Of a stretch of DNA of 64,000 nucleotides, positions 47,318-56,932 are shown one piece after another (within the stretch, counting starts at the first letter, position 1; each line of letters opens with the position of its first letter). The notes below the pieces were generated by a model. The model did not search any database and was not told the DNA's origin. It was given only the letters and a program-made list of their open reading frames with translations. This DNA comes from Paludibacterium paludis. GTDB taxonomy: Bacteria > Pseudomonadota > Gammaproteobacteria > Burkholderiales > Chromobacteriaceae. The DNA is taken from positions 3,968,001 to 4,032,000 of the forward strand of contig NZ_CP069161.1 of the NCBI RefSeq assembly GCF_018802605.1, in the 5' to 3' direction. A program made the translations under genes and the position numbers.

Positions 47318-49255
47318 ATGCATCGCCCCCAGCTGAAGAATCTCCAGGCGGAGGAAAGCCAGTTCCAGCTGCGCCTCCTGGCCGCCTACATGTTCATGGT
47401 GCTGATGTTCATCGTGCTGATCGCACGGTTCGTCTGGTTGCAGGTTTTCCAGCACGAGCACTACAGCACCCTGGCGCAAAGCAACCGCATCTCGCTGGTT
47501 CCCATCCTCCCGAACCGGGGATTGATCGTCGACCGCAACGGGGTGGTGCTGGCCCAGAACTACTCGGCCTACACCCTGGAACTGACCCCCAGCAAGATCG
47601 ACAACCTGGAAAAGACCATCACCGAGCTTTCCGCTTTGGTCGACATCGCGCCCCGGGATCTGAAACGGTTCCGCAAGCTTCTTGACGAGTCCAAGGGCTT
47701 CGAAGCGATACCGCTGAAGGTCAAGCTCACCGACGAGGAAGCCGCCCGCGTCGCCGCCAACGGCTGGCGCTATCCGGGCGTCGAAGTGAAGGCGCGGCTG
47801 TTCCGCGACTATCCGTACAAGGAAATGACCAGCCACGTGCTCGGTTACATCGGCCGTATCAACCAGCAGGACAAGGACCGGCTGGAGGACGAGGAAAAGA
47901 CCACCAATTACCGCGGCACGACCTATATCGGCAAAACCGGTCTCGAGGCGGTCTATGAGGACGACCTGCATGGCTCGGTCGGCTTCGAGGAAATGGAAAC
48001 CGACTCGGGAGGCCGCGCCATCCGCTCGCTCAAGCGCACCCCTCCGGTCAACGGCAACACCCTGAAACTGGCGCTCGACATCCGGCTTCAGGAAATGGCC
48101 GACAAACTGTTCGGCGAACGGCGCGGAGCCCTGGTCGCGATCGACCCTTCGACCGGTGGCGTGCTGGCCTTTCTCTCCAAACCGGGCTTCGATCCGAGCC
48201 TGTTCATCGACGGCATCGACAACCAGACCTGGGCGGGGCTCAACGGCGACTGGCAAAAACCGCTGGTCAACCGCGCCTTGCGCGGCGTCTACCCACCCGG
48301 CTCCACGTTCAAGCCCTTCATCTCGATGGCCGCGCTCGAAAGCGGCGTGATCGGCAAAACCGATATCCGTCCCGCGCCTGGCTCATTCTACCTGCCGGGC
48401 AGCTCGCATGAATTCCGGGACAGCAAGAAAGCCGGTAACGGCATGGTCAACCTGTCTCGCGCCATCACCGTTTCGAGCGACACCTTCTTCTATCGGCTGG
48501 CCTGGGAGATGGGCATCGACCGGATCCACCCCGTTGTCGGCCAGTTCGGCCTCGGCAGCCGCACCGGCATCGACCTGGACGGCGAGGCGACCGGAGTCTT
48601 GCCCAGCAAGCAGTGGAAAGCAAAACGCTTTGCCAAATGGGGCGCCCAGGCCGGCAAGTGGCTGCCCGGCGATGTGGTGAGCATCGGCATCGGACAGGGC
48701 TACAACGCCTACACGCCGCTGCAGATGGCCAATGCGACGGCGATCATGGCCAACGAGGGTGTGGTGTTCAAACCCCACCTGGTGCAAGAGATTGTCGACA
48801 CGCACACCGGCAAGACCCGGCGTGTCGAAGCCCAGCCGCAGCGGGTTCTGCCATTCGCCAAGGACAATTTCGCCTACATCAAGCAAGGTATGGCCGGCGT
48901 GCTGGCTCCCGGCGGCACGGCCGCGCGTATTGGCGCCGGGCTGTCCTACTCCATGGCGGGCAAGACCGGCACGGCGCAGGTGGTCAGCATCGCGCAGGGA
49001 CAGAAATACAACGCGGCCGCGCTCGCCGAACAAAAACGCGACCACTCGTGGTTCATCGCCTTCGCGCCGGTCGACAAACCGCGCATCGCCGTCGCCGTGA
49101 TCGTCGAGAATGCCGGCTGGGGCGCGGCAACCGCCGGCCCCATCGCGCGCGCCCTGTTCGACTTTTATCTGACCGGCAAAGTGCCGGGCGACATGGGCCA
49201 GTTCAAAACCATACCGCAGGAGGCACCGTCGACCGATGCAGCCCCACCTGATTAA
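47318..49255 (+). CDS. mrdA: Penicillin-binding protein 2 (elongasome transpeptidase)
   Basis: This class B PBP cross-links lateral-wall peptidoglycan with RodA. The 645-residue protein has one membrane helix (about 20-43), a pedestal domain from PNRGLIVDRNGVVLAQNY, and a transpeptidase domain with STFK (Ser329), SSD in ITVSSDTFFYRL, and KTGT in GKTGTAQ. The SxD variant is normal for PBP2. It starts seven bases after mreD and overlaps rodA by 20 bases. Confidence 0.96.
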   Translation: MHRPQLKNLQAEESQFQLRLLAAYMFMVLMFIVLIARFVWLQVFQHEHYSTLAQSNRISLVPILPNRGLIVDRNGVVLAQNYSAYTLELTPSKIDNLEKTITELSALVDIAPRDLKRFRKLLDESKGFEAIPLKVKLTDEEAARVAANGWRYPGVEVKARLFRDYPYKEMTSHVLGYIGRINQQDKDRLEDEEKTTNYRGTTYIGKTGLEAVYEDDLHGSVGFEEMETDSGGRAIRSLKRTPPVNGNTLKLALDIRLQEMADKLFGERRGALVAIDPSTGGVLAFLSKPGFDPSLFIDGIDNQTWAGLNGDWQKPLVNRALRGVYPPGSTFKPFISMAALESGVIGKTDIRPAPGSFYLPGSSHEFRDSKKAGNGMVNLSRAITVSSDTFFYRLAWEMGIDRIHPVVGQFGLGSRTGIDLDGEATGVLPSKQWKAKRFAKWGAQAGKWLPGDVVSIGIGQGYNAYTPLQMANATAIMANEGVVFKPHLVQEIVDTHTGKTRRVEAQPQRVLPFAKDNFAYIKQGMAGVLAPGGTAARIGAGLSYSMAGKTGTAQVVSIAQGQKYNAAALAEQKRDHSWFIAFAPVDKPRIAVAVIVENAGWGAATAGPIARALFDFYLTGKVPGDMGQFKTIPQEAPSTDAAPPD

Positions 49256-50330
49256 ACGCATCTGGCTCGTCATCAGAGAGCCGCTGGACGCATGGCTGAT
49301 GCTGTTTCTCGGCCTGGTGTTCCTGCTCAGCCTGCTGGTGCTCTATTCGGCCTCCAACCAGAGCTTCTACAAGATCGACAACAAGTTGATCTACACCTTT
49401 CTGTCGCTGGTGATCATGTGGCTTCTGGCGCGGGCCCGGCCGCAGGTGGTGATGAATTTCGCGCCGCCGATCTATCTGTTCGGCCTGATTCTGCTGCTGC
49501 TGGTGCACTTCAAGGGCATTACCGTCAATGGTTCGACACGCTGGCTGTCCATCGGCGTGACCCGGATCCAGCCGTCGGAAATCATGAAGATCGCCCTGCC
49601 CATGATGCTGGCCTGGTACTTCCAGAAATTCGAACTGTCCATCCGCTGGTGGCACTACGGTGTGGGCGCCCTGCTGATGATCATCCCCGGAGCGCTGGTG
49701 CTCAAACAGCCCGATCTGGGCACCGCGACACTGATCATGGCGGCGGGATTCTTCGTGCTGTTCTTCGCCGGCCTGTCCTGGAAAATCATCATCGGCGGCA
49801 TCGTGGCCGGGGCCGCCGCGCTGCCCATCGTCTGGCCGCTGCTGCACGACTACCAGCGTAAACGGGTGCTGACCCTGATCGACCCGATGACCGATCCGCT
49901 GGGGGCCGGCTACCACATCATCCAGTCGATGATCGCCATCGGCTCGGGCGGACCGTTCGGCAAAGGCTGGCTCAAGGGGACGCAGACTCATCTGGACTAC
50001 ATTCCCGAACGGACCACCGACTTCATTTTCGCGGTCTACTCCGAAGAGTTCGGCATGATCGGGAATATCCTGCTTGTCGTTCTCTACCTGCTGATCATCA
50101 GCCGCGGACTGATGATCACCGCGCGCGCGCCGACTCTGTACGGACGCCTGATGGCCGGATCCATCACCCTGTCGTTCTTTGTCTACGCGTTCGTCAACAT
50201 GGGTATGGTATCGGGAATTCTTCCGGTCGTCGGCGTGCCCCTTCCTTTCGTTTCCTATGGCGGCACGGCAACGGTCACCCTGTTCGTGGGCATGGGAATG
50301 CTGATGGGTATCGCAAACCAGAGAAAATAA
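49236..50330 (+). CDS. rodA: Rod-shape peptidoglycan polymerase RodA (SEDS family)
   Basis: This SEDS glycosyltransferase is the partner of PBP2. The 364-residue protein has about ten membrane segments, with GSTRWLSIGVTRIQPSEIMK, LKQPDLGTATLIMAAG (catalytic Asp region), and the C-terminal VPLPFVSYGGTATVT. The start lies inside the end of mrdA, which forces linked expression. The wall-elongation operon appears to end here; no clear terminator is visible in the 92 bases before the next gene. Confidence 0.96.
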   Translation: MQPHLIKRIWLVIREPLDAWLMLFLGLVFLLSLLVLYSASNQSFYKIDNKLIYTFLSLVIMWLLARARPQVVMNFAPPIYLFGLILLLLVHFKGITVNGSTRWLSIGVTRIQPSEIMKIALPMMLAWYFQKFELSIRWWHYGVGALLMIIPGALVLKQPDLGTATLIMAAGFFVLFFAGLSWKIIIGGIVAGAAALPIVWPLLHDYQRKRVLTLIDPMTDPLGAGYHIIQSMIAIGSGGPFGKGWLKGTQTHLDYIPERTTDFIFAVYSEEFGMIGNILLVVLYLLIISRGLMITARAPTLYGRLMAGSITLSFFVYAFVNMGMVSGILPVVGVPLPFVSYGGTATVTLFVGMGMLMGIANQRK

Positions 50331-50422
50331 CTTAACCTCATTGCCAACCATCAATCCCGTCATTAGGATAAATACTCAACCATAAGGCCACCGCATGACG
50401 GCTGGCCACGAGGAGAGTAGAG

Positions 50423-51310
50423 ATGGGCTTTGACGTGGAACTCCTGCTGCTGGCCCTCGGGCCCGTTTTCGTGCTGTTCATCGGCGCCGAAGCGCTGTAT
50501 TACCGCAAGCACGGCATACTCGGCCAGCGCTTCTGCCTTCGCGACAGCCTGTGCAATCTGGCGCTGGCGCTGTTGCACCAGGGCGCCGACAAGATCGCCT
50601 GGCTTCTGGTATTGCCGCTCTATCAGGCGGTGTACCAGCACCGGCTTTTCACTTTCGATGCCTCCTGGGGGAGTTTTCTGGTGCTGTTCCTCGCCCAGGA
50701 TTTTCTCTACTACTGGTTCCACCGGGCCAGCCACCGCGTGCGCTGGCTGTGGGCGGCGCACAGCGTGCACCACAGCTCGCGACTGATGAATTTTTCCACC
50801 GCGTTCCGCCAGAGCCTGATGTATCCGGTGGCCGGCATGTGGGCATTCTGGCTTCCGATCGCCTGGCTCGGCTTCCCGCCCGGCCAGGTCGTCGCCATCG
50901 TGCTGCTCAATCTCGCCTACCAGTTCTTCGTGCATACCCAGGCCATTCCCAAGCTCGGCGTCCTGGAATGGGTACTCAACACGCCGTCGATCCATCGCAG
51001 CCACCACGCGAAAAATCCTCGCTACATCGATCACAATTACGCGGGGGTGCTGGTGATCTGGGACCGGATGTTCGGAACCTACGTAGAGGAGACCGCGGAC
51101 GACCCTTGTGATTACGGCACGGTCAAACCGGTCAACAGCTTCAATCCATTCTGGGTCAGCCTCGTCGAATGGCGCGATATGCTGGTCCATGCCTGGCGGG
51201 CGCCAACGCTCAAAGGCAAGCTGATCCAGCTGTTCGCCCCCCCGGAGAGGGCGGAGAGGGACACCCTCCCCGACCTCCGGGATCCGGATACCGCGCCCGA
51301 TCCCCGTTGA
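50423..51310 (+). CDS. Sterol desaturase / fatty acid hydroxylase family protein
   Basis: This is a membrane di-iron oxygenase (PF04116) of 295 residues. The histidine clusters are FHRASHRVRWLWAAHSVHHSS and, later, HRSHHAKNPRYIDHNYAGVL, quoted in part; they match HxxxH, HxxHH and HxxHH. Hydrophobic segments lie near 5-25, 45-70 and 130-160. Bacterial members hydroxylate or desaturate lipids, hopanoid or carotenoid-like substrates; the substrate here is unknown. GAGGAGAGTAG precedes the ATG. It converges on the next gene. Confidence 0.85.
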   Translation: MGFDVELLLLALGPVFVLFIGAEALYYRKHGILGQRFCLRDSLCNLALALLHQGADKIAWLLVLPLYQAVYQHRLFTFDASWGSFLVLFLAQDFLYYWFHRASHRVRWLWAAHSVHHSSRLMNFSTAFRQSLMYPVAGMWAFWLPIAWLGFPPGQVVAIVLLNLAYQFFVHTQAIPKLGVLEWVLNTPSIHRSHHAKNPRYIDHNYAGVLVIWDRMFGTYVEETADDPCDYGTVKPVNSFNPFWVSLVEWRDMLVHAWRAPTLKGKLIQLFAPPERAERDTLPDLRDPDTAPDPR

Positions 51311-51345
51311 CCAACGCACACGAGGGGGAGATTCACGCTGCGGCG

Positions 51346-53442
51346 CTATTTCCTGTGCTCGTCATGCACCGGCGGCCGATTTGGCGAGGGCGTTCCCGTT
51401 TGGTCACGCCGGTCCTGCTCCCGCCAACGGCGGCGTCGCGCTTCATCCCACTCCACCACCTGCCTGTACAACGGCCAGACATGGGAATTGTGCAGAAACC
51501 CGGACGTCTCGACCGGCGGCGCGCTGAAGTCCGCCCGGGAAACAAATGTCCCGAACAGCGCCGCGAACGACGGCAAGTTGTAACCGGGGGGCACCATCGA
51601 CTCGATTTGGTTACGCAGCGATCTGACCGCGCCGATATCGTCCAGCGTCACATTGCTCCTTAGCATGCGCAAAGCCGGAAACACCCCCGGATCCAGCACT
51701 GCCAGCTGACTGCGCGACGTTCCCGCATGCTCGCGGAAATAGCGCTCAAGCCAGTCTAGATCGTCGTAAACCCGCGGCATCATGATTTGCTCTACTTCCA
51801 AAACGGTGGTTTGCAAATGATCGCGCACGGCGATGTATGCCTCCGCCGGATCGCTGTCGGACACGGAGAGGGTGGCCAGGCGCGCGCGCAATTGCTCCGC
51901 GGCGGCGCTGACGGTACGGATCGGCGGCATATGTGACTGCTCGGCGCGGAGCAAGCCCATTTGCAATTGCCGGCGCAATGCATGAATGGAGCGGATCAGC
52001 TCGACGGCACCGTCAGGTCCCAAGCGCCGGACCAGGCCGCGCACGTTTTCATTTCTCTTCAGTCTGGCCAGATTGGGAGCCTGCATCCACGGGATCTGAT
52101 CCAGATTCATCGCCGCCAGCGCATCGGTGAGGAAGCGGGCCACCGTTTCGTTCTCGGTGCGAGGATTGGACTGAACGAGTCCTTCCAGGGTCTGCTCAAG
52201 GCGCCCGATCATGCGCGAAACCTCCGCGGCATCCAGTGAGGCCGGACCGCCCGCCAGCGATTGCATCGCGAAATTAAACCGGGGGACTTCGGGAATGGCT
52301 TCCGGGCCGGTATGGAAGATATTGCGCAGCGTATAGATTTCCGACCCGCGCAGCATCAGATACCCGACAACCCGGGCCAGCGTCCCCGCATCGCGTTCGG
52401 AAATCCGGGAAACGTTACCCGTTAGCCGGCTAAACACTTGCCGCATGTAGGTGGTTTGTTCGGGAAACTGGTTGGCGTAGTCACTACCGAGGGTCAGCAT
52501 GCCAGACAAATTCCGGTACGCACGGGCATTCGCCGATGCGGGCCGACCGCCGCTATCCTGTGCCGCCACCAGTTTCTGCAATTGTGTGCGCACCTGCTGC
52601 AGACTGTCCGGAGCGAAACCACGCCGCATGATGTGCAGCAATTCAAGGTAGGCCTCCGAGCCGGCCTGCGTGTCCACAAGGTAACGGGGCGCAAGTTGCT
52701 GTCGATGGAACTGGAGGATCCGCTCGAGAAGTGTGTTGATTTCAACCAGCACCGGCCCCTGCGCACGCAGCAGTTCATCGAACTCCAACGTGGAGGAAGC
52801 CCGCGTCCGCAGGATTTCCAGACGCTCGGCCCACTGCCGCAGAGCCATACGGACTGGCAAGGAAGCATTCCCGTCATAAGGGGTCAGCATCATCGCGATC
52901 AGATAGCTCTGCTGAAGCGCCATCCGGAATGCCACAAGCGCCGGGCTGTCCGCGGCATCCTGGGCGAGGCGGCGCGGGCAAACGTAGCGAAACGGCTCCT
53001 GGCCATCCCCTCCGGCCGCCGCCCCGTCCCCCTTCCCGGAGTTTCCTGCCGGGGGAGAGCCGCCGGCGCCGCCGGTCCCGCGGTTTCCGTTGTCGGTCTG
53101 GCCGGGAGTCCCGCCCCGGCTTTCACCCCGAATGCAGTTTCCCGCCTGTTTGAGCAGACTGTTCCATTGCGTGGCATTCGGGTCTTCTTTGCCGTTGGCG
53201 ATTCGGCCATTCACCGGCTCGAACCGGTAGGTATAGATACCGGGCCCGGAATGGTCGGAAGGCCGCATCAGGATCAGGTTTTCAAAGGTTTCGAGCAACC
53301 CGTGCCATGAAAACGCGCGCTTGACCTTGATGGGAGGAAGTTCATTTTGGTTCGCTTCGGCCGGTGCCACAGGGAAACTGCATAAAATGGACAGTGCACC
53401 GATGGCCAGCGCCTTTCGCTGACGATTCGAGGATAGTCTCAA
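51346..53442 (-). CDS. Unrecognised exported helical protein with Gly-rich loop (TTG start)
   Basis: The predicted protein has 698 residues. The start is TTG at 53442, with GGAGG seven bases upstream; it opens directly into a signal peptide (RKALAIGALSILCSFPVAPAEA, cleaved near residue 30), described here by position. The mature protein has only two cysteines, Cys103 and Cys155, and they bracket a Gly/Asn/Ser-rich segment (109-148), which suggests a disulfide-closed flexible loop. The rest (about 160-690) is helical with many Leu/Arg heptads. The C-terminus is charged and Pro-rich. I recognise no domain. Location after Sec export is periplasm or beyond. Confidence 0.78.
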   Translation of the reverse strand: MRLSSNRQRKALAIGALSILCSFPVAPAEANQNELPPIKVKRAFSWHGLLETFENLILMRPSDHSGPGIYTYRFEPVNGRIANGKEDPNATQWNSLLKQAGNCIRGESRGGTPGQTDNGNRGTGGAGGSPPAGNSGKGDGAAAGGDGQEPFRYVCPRRLAQDAADSPALVAFRMALQQSYLIAMMLTPYDGNASLPVRMALRQWAERLEILRTRASSTLEFDELLRAQGPVLVEINTLLERILQFHRQQLAPRYLVDTQAGSEAYLELLHIMRRGFAPDSLQQVRTQLQKLVAAQDSGGRPASANARAYRNLSGMLTLGSDYANQFPEQTTYMRQVFSRLTGNVSRISERDAGTLARVVGYLMLRGSEIYTLRNIFHTGPEAIPEVPRFNFAMQSLAGGPASLDAAEVSRMIGRLEQTLEGLVQSNPRTENETVARFLTDALAAMNLDQIPWMQAPNLARLKRNENVRGLVRRLGPDGAVELIRSIHALRRQLQMGLLRAEQSHMPPIRTVSAAAEQLRARLATLSVSDSDPAEAYIAVRDHLQTTVLEVEQIMMPRVYDDLDWLERYFREHAGTSRSQLAVLDPGVFPALRMLRSNVTLDDIGAVRSLRNQIESMVPPGYNLPSFAALFGTFVSRADFSAPPVETSGFLHNSHVWPLYRQVVEWDEARRRRWREQDRRDQTGTPSPNRPPVHDEHRK

Positions 53443-53853
53443 GGATACCCCTCCATAACGTAAACGCCGTGAAAATTGGCACGAGTCACGGGTCATGCGC
53501 CGGATTCACACCATGCGGACGACCCGGCAGGCGGGTCCACGCCATGATCGGTCCCGGATACCGTGCGCGTCAGCTTCACGGTGCCGTTACATGGAGAAGG
53601 AAATATCCTGAAATCCGCAAGGAACGGTAAGAGGACGTGTGTGAACCGGGGAAAAGAAGGAGGTCAATGGATTCGGCCCGGAACCCACCAACGGTCGGCC
53701 GGGTAAGAAACGGGTGAATGACAGGGCCACAGAACAAGCATTTATCATTAAAAATACCTATTAATTATAATGACAATCCTGTGTGCACCTTATCTCCAGT
53801 GCTGCGTTTAGTTCGGATTCGCTTTCAGAACTGCAACGTTCCCCGGAGATACC
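53443..53853. other. Divergent intergenic region; no gene seen
   Basis: About 410 bases separate the exported-protein gene and the APC transporter gene. The transporter-proximal 110 bases are AT-rich and contain a promoter-like pair (see 53742-53771). Short open frames crossing the region have no ribosome site or protein-like composition. Confidence 0.5.
53742..53771 (+). promoter_or_regulatory. Sigma70-like promoter of the APC transporter gene
   Basis: A perfect TATAAT (53766-53771) is preceded, with an 18-base spacer, by TTATCA (53742-53747, four of six consensus bases). The ATG lies 82 bases downstream, leaving a leader of about 75 bases. Confidence 0.5.
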
Positions 53854-55179
53854 ATGAAAAGAAAAATGGGATTCTGGATGTGCTCCGCGCTGGTCATCGG
53901 CAACATGATCGGCTCGGGCATTTTTCTTCTGCCCTCCTCACTGGCCCCGTTCGGCATCCATAGCCTGTGGGGCTGGGCCCTGGCGACCGCCGGGTCGGTC
54001 TGCCTGGCGATGATGTTCGCGTTCCTGGTGCGCGCCGAGCCCGCCGCCGGTGGTCCTTACGCCTACACCCGCCGCGCCTACGGCGATTTCGCCGCCTACC
54101 TGTGCGCGTGGTGTTACTGGAAGGCGGCCTGGATCGGCAACGCGGCGGTGGCCGTCACGCTGGTGGGCTACCTCAAGGTTTTCGTGCCGGCGCTCGCCAA
54201 TCCGGTGGCCGGCTGCCTCGCGGGGGTAGGGTTCATCTGGTTCTTCACCCTGGTCAATCTGATGGGCACCCGCACCGCCGGCGCCTTCGGACTGATCATG
54301 ACGCTGCTCAAGCTCGTGCCGCTCGTACTGGTTGGCGTTGCCGGCCTGCTGCATTTCGATGCAGCCAACATGCAGGCCGCCAGCGCCCAACCAGCGGGGG
54401 CAATGTCCCTCGCCAACATGGTATTCCAGGTGGCGGCGCTGACCATGTGGTCGTTTGTCGGTCTGGAGTCCGCCACGGTTCCCGCCGAGGATGTCGTCTC
54501 CCCGGAAAAAACCATACCGCGCGCGACCGTGTTCGGCACCATCTTCACGGCGGTGATCTATATCGTCTCGGTCACGGCCATTCAGGGCATGATTCCGGCC
54601 GCAGATCTCGCCAAATCCAGCGCGCCGTTCGCCGACGCGGCGGGCATACTGTTCGGCAAGACCGGTTATCTTCTGGTGGCGGCAGGCGCCGTGGTGGCCT
54701 GCATGGGCACACTCAACGGCTGGGCGCTGCTGCAAGGACAGATTCCGATGGCAGCGGCCCGCGACGGCCTGTTTCCCCATTCGCTGGCACGCCTTAACCG
54801 CCATGGGGTCCCGGCCAACGGACTGATCGCATCAAGCGTGCTGGTCACCCTGCTGATGGCCATGGATTTCAACGACAACCTGGTTGGCATGTTCAACATC
54901 GTCGCGCTGCTGGGCACATTGACCGCGCTGATCCCTTACGGGTTTTGCGCCGCGGCCCAATTGCAGATCCTGGTGGATGAAGAAACGCCGGTCAGCGCCC
55001 GTGAAGCAAAACGCGCCTCCGCGACCGCCGTCCTGGCGTTCCTGTTCACGTTGGGCGCCATTTACGGCGCCGGACGCGATGCCGCGTTCTGGACGTTCCT
55101 TGTGCTGATGGCGGGCATACCGATGTATACCTGGCGGCAATGGCGCAACCGTGTGGAGGCGCGCCTCGCCGCGGGGTGA
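53854..55179 (+). CDS. APC family amino acid transporter (AdiC/PotE-like)
   Basis: The 441-residue membrane protein has about twelve hydrophobic segments. SALVIGNMIGSGIFLLPSSL is the helix-1 unwound substrate motif of the APC superfamily. EPAAGGPYAYTRRAYG and LYWxAxWIGN-like CYWKAAWIGN strongly resemble arginine/agmatine and other basic amino acid antiporters (AdiC, CadB, PotE). FQVAALTMWSFVGLESATVP is the helix-6 segment. No decarboxylase gene is adjacent, so the acid-resistance pairing is absent here and the substrate is uncertain. Expression probably starts from its own promoter. Confidence 0.88.
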   Translation: MKRKMGFWMCSALVIGNMIGSGIFLLPSSLAPFGIHSLWGWALATAGSVCLAMMFAFLVRAEPAAGGPYAYTRRAYGDFAAYLCAWCYWKAAWIGNAAVAVTLVGYLKVFVPALANPVAGCLAGVGFIWFFTLVNLMGTRTAGAFGLIMTLLKLVPLVLVGVAGLLHFDAANMQAASAQPAGAMSLANMVFQVAALTMWSFVGLESATVPAEDVVSPEKTIPRATVFGTIFTAVIYIVSVTAIQGMIPAADLAKSSAPFADAAGILFGKTGYLLVAAGAVVACMGTLNGWALLQGQIPMAAARDGLFPHSLARLNRHGVPANGLIASSVLVTLLMAMDFNDNLVGMFNIVALLGTLTALIPYGFCAAAQLQILVDEETPVSAREAKRASATAVLAFLFTLGAIYGAGRDAAFWTFLVLMAGIPMYTWRQWRNRVEARLAAG

Positions 55180-55187
55180 CGCGGGGC

Positions 55188-55850
55188 TTACGAGCCGGAC
55201 ATGAAGGTGCGCACGCCGGAGCCGACGAACTGCACGCCCACGCAGATCAGCAAAAAACCCATCAGGCGGGTCATCACCTCGCGTCCGGCATGGCCGAGGC
55301 GCTCGGAAATCATCACCGATGAGCGTAACACCAGCCACATGCCGAGGCTGGTGCCGCAAATGGCGGCAAACGTCATGGCGAAGGCCAGTGATTTGGCGGC
55401 GAAGGACGACAGTTCGGCGATTTCGGTGGAAATGCCGATCACCACGGCGATCGTTCCCGGGCCGCTGATGCCAGGCATCGCGATGGGGAAAAACGCGTAA
55501 TCGTCGCGCTGGCTGTCCGGGCGCGGCGCCATGCCAGGATCCTGGGTCAGGAACAGCATGCGATAACCGAGCACCGCCACGACAAACCCGCCGGCGATGC
55601 GCAACGCGCCGTAGGAGATGCCGAATACCGACAGGATCACATTCCCGGCCAGCAGGCACACCAGCATGATCATTCCCGCATACAGGCAGGCCCACTTCGC
55701 GTGATTCGCGCGGCGCTCTTCACTCATGTGCCGAGTCAGCGTGACGAACAGGGGAATTTTGGACAAGGGATTGGTGATCGTCACCAGGCTTATCAGGCCG
55801 CCGAACAGGAATTGCAGCGACAGGGTCTTGAACATGAAGACAGTCCACAC
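55188..55850 (-). CDS. MarC family integral membrane protein
   Basis: The 220-residue protein has six hydrophobic segments (MarC/YchE/YhgN family, formerly UPF0056). NPLSKIPLFVTLT near the N-terminus, GALRIAGGFVVAVLGYRML and the PIAMPGISGPGTIAVVIG segment are typical. The family was once tied to multiple antibiotic resistance, but that link was withdrawn and its function is open. It converges on the APC gene with eight bases between the stops. Confidence 0.88.
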   Translation of the reverse strand: MWTVFMFKTLSLQFLFGGLISLVTITNPLSKIPLFVTLTRHMSEERRANHAKWACLYAGMIMLVCLLAGNVILSVFGISYGALRIAGGFVVAVLGYRMLFLTQDPGMAPRPDSQRDDYAFFPIAMPGISGPGTIAVVIGISTEIAELSSFAAKSLAFAMTFAAICGTSLGMWLVLRSSVMISERLGHAGREVMTRLMGFLLICVGVQFVGSGVRTFMSGS

Positions 55851-56032
55851 GTGTAATCAAGGGAATTCTAATATAGATGACACGATCTGACGACATGCGG
55901 CGTCGTTGGCGCATAAAGCGCCGTCGCAACGTCGACAGAACACGTCGCGGCTGCGGCACTTTGTCACAGGGTCCGCCCTACACGCCTATGTTAATGTGAT
56001 CTATTGCCAATATGACATTAGATGGAGCCCAG

Positions 56033-56485
56033 ATGAAACATTGCCTGTCCGCCCTTTGCCTGTGTGTCCTATCGCTTGGCGCATCCGCGCATGAATACCA
56101 GATCGGCAAGATTCATATCGCTCACCCCTGGGCCCGCGCGATGCCGGCGTCGAGTCCGACTTCCGCTGTCTACTTCGGTCTGGACAATCAGGGCGCCGAC
56201 GGGGATCGCCTGCTCTCGGCCGAGACCCCTCGCGCCAAGGCGGCCGAACTGCACAGCAACACGGTCGAGCAAGGCGTGATGCACATGCGCAAGATCGAAG
56301 GCGGTGTTGCGGTTCCCGCTGGCGGCAAAATGGCTTTCGCGCCTGGCGGCTTGCATGTGATGCTGATCGGCCTCTCCGGTGAACTCAAGGTCGGCGAACG
56401 TTTTCCGATGACACTGCGTTTCGAGAAGGCGGGGAAAGTCGACGTGCAGGTGCAGGTCGAAAAAGGAATGCCGGGCGGTCATTGA
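56033..56485 (+). CDS. Periplasmic copper chaperone PCu(A)C
   Basis: The predicted protein has 150 residues. A signal peptide (KHCLSALCLCVLSLGASA, cleaved before HEYQ) leads to a PCu(A)C cupredoxin-like domain (PF04314). Copper ligands match the family: His in AAELHSNTV, MHMRKIEGG, and GGLHVMLIGL. These proteins pass Cu(I) to cytochrome oxidase CuA sites with Sco1/SenC. GGAG lies five bases before the ATG at 56033; the frame to 56012 adds non-signal residues. No sco gene is in the window. Confidence 0.93.
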   Translation: MKHCLSALCLCVLSLGASAHEYQIGKIHIAHPWARAMPASSPTSAVYFGLDNQGADGDRLLSAETPRAKAAELHSNTVEQGVMHMRKIEGGVAVPAGGKMAFAPGGLHVMLIGLSGELKVGERFPMTLRFEKAGKVDVQVQVEKGMPGGH

Positions 56486-56525
56486 AACGAGGTGTAACGC
56501 GGCCGCTACATCGTGCGGCGCAACA

Positions 56526-56569
56526 AAACCGCCGGATTAGAGTTAATGCTTTACCTTGTCCGGCGGTTT
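56526..56569. repeat. Inverted repeat after the copper chaperone gene
   Basis: The arms AAACCGCCGGA (56526-56536) and TCCGGCGGTTT (56559-56569) are perfect over 11 bases with a 22-base AT-rich interior. It lies 41 bases past the stop and may act as a terminator, although its T runs are short. The rest of the 447-base gap to the next gene (56486-56932) contains no gene I can support. Confidence 0.5.
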
Positions 56570-56932
56570 GGGCACACTGACACTGTCTGAACACCTTTCA
56601 GGCAATATTCAACCAGCAGCTCAACCGGTTTCCCGCCAGCGAGCACTGCGCCAAGTCAAACCTGAAAACGAAGAAGAGATAGAGGAGAGAGCCGCCCTGC
56701 GGCTTGATGAACAACAGGATCACCAGCGGGAAACCGGTTCCTTTTTACCCTCATCGCCCCTTGCGGCGCCCCCTTGCCTCCCTACCCAACGGAAAGTCGT
56801 CTCTCCTGGCTGTCGGTTATTTCCGATTCTTTATCATGGCCGCGTCCAGCGGGAACCGAACCGCCCCAACCGCTTCGAATCCATTCTCTACGTCCCTGTT
56901 TTTCTTGAACGTTATCAATAGAGATGGAATCT

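Noticed and set aside
49203..50363. Long minus-strand open frame opposite rodA
   Set aside because: It is antisense to an unmistakable SEDS protein and is rich in Asp, His and Gln with no recognisable motif.
56556..56921. Plus-strand 121-codon frame before the lipoprotein gene
   Set aside because: There is no convincing ribosome site and the composition looks random; it starts inside the inverted repeat.
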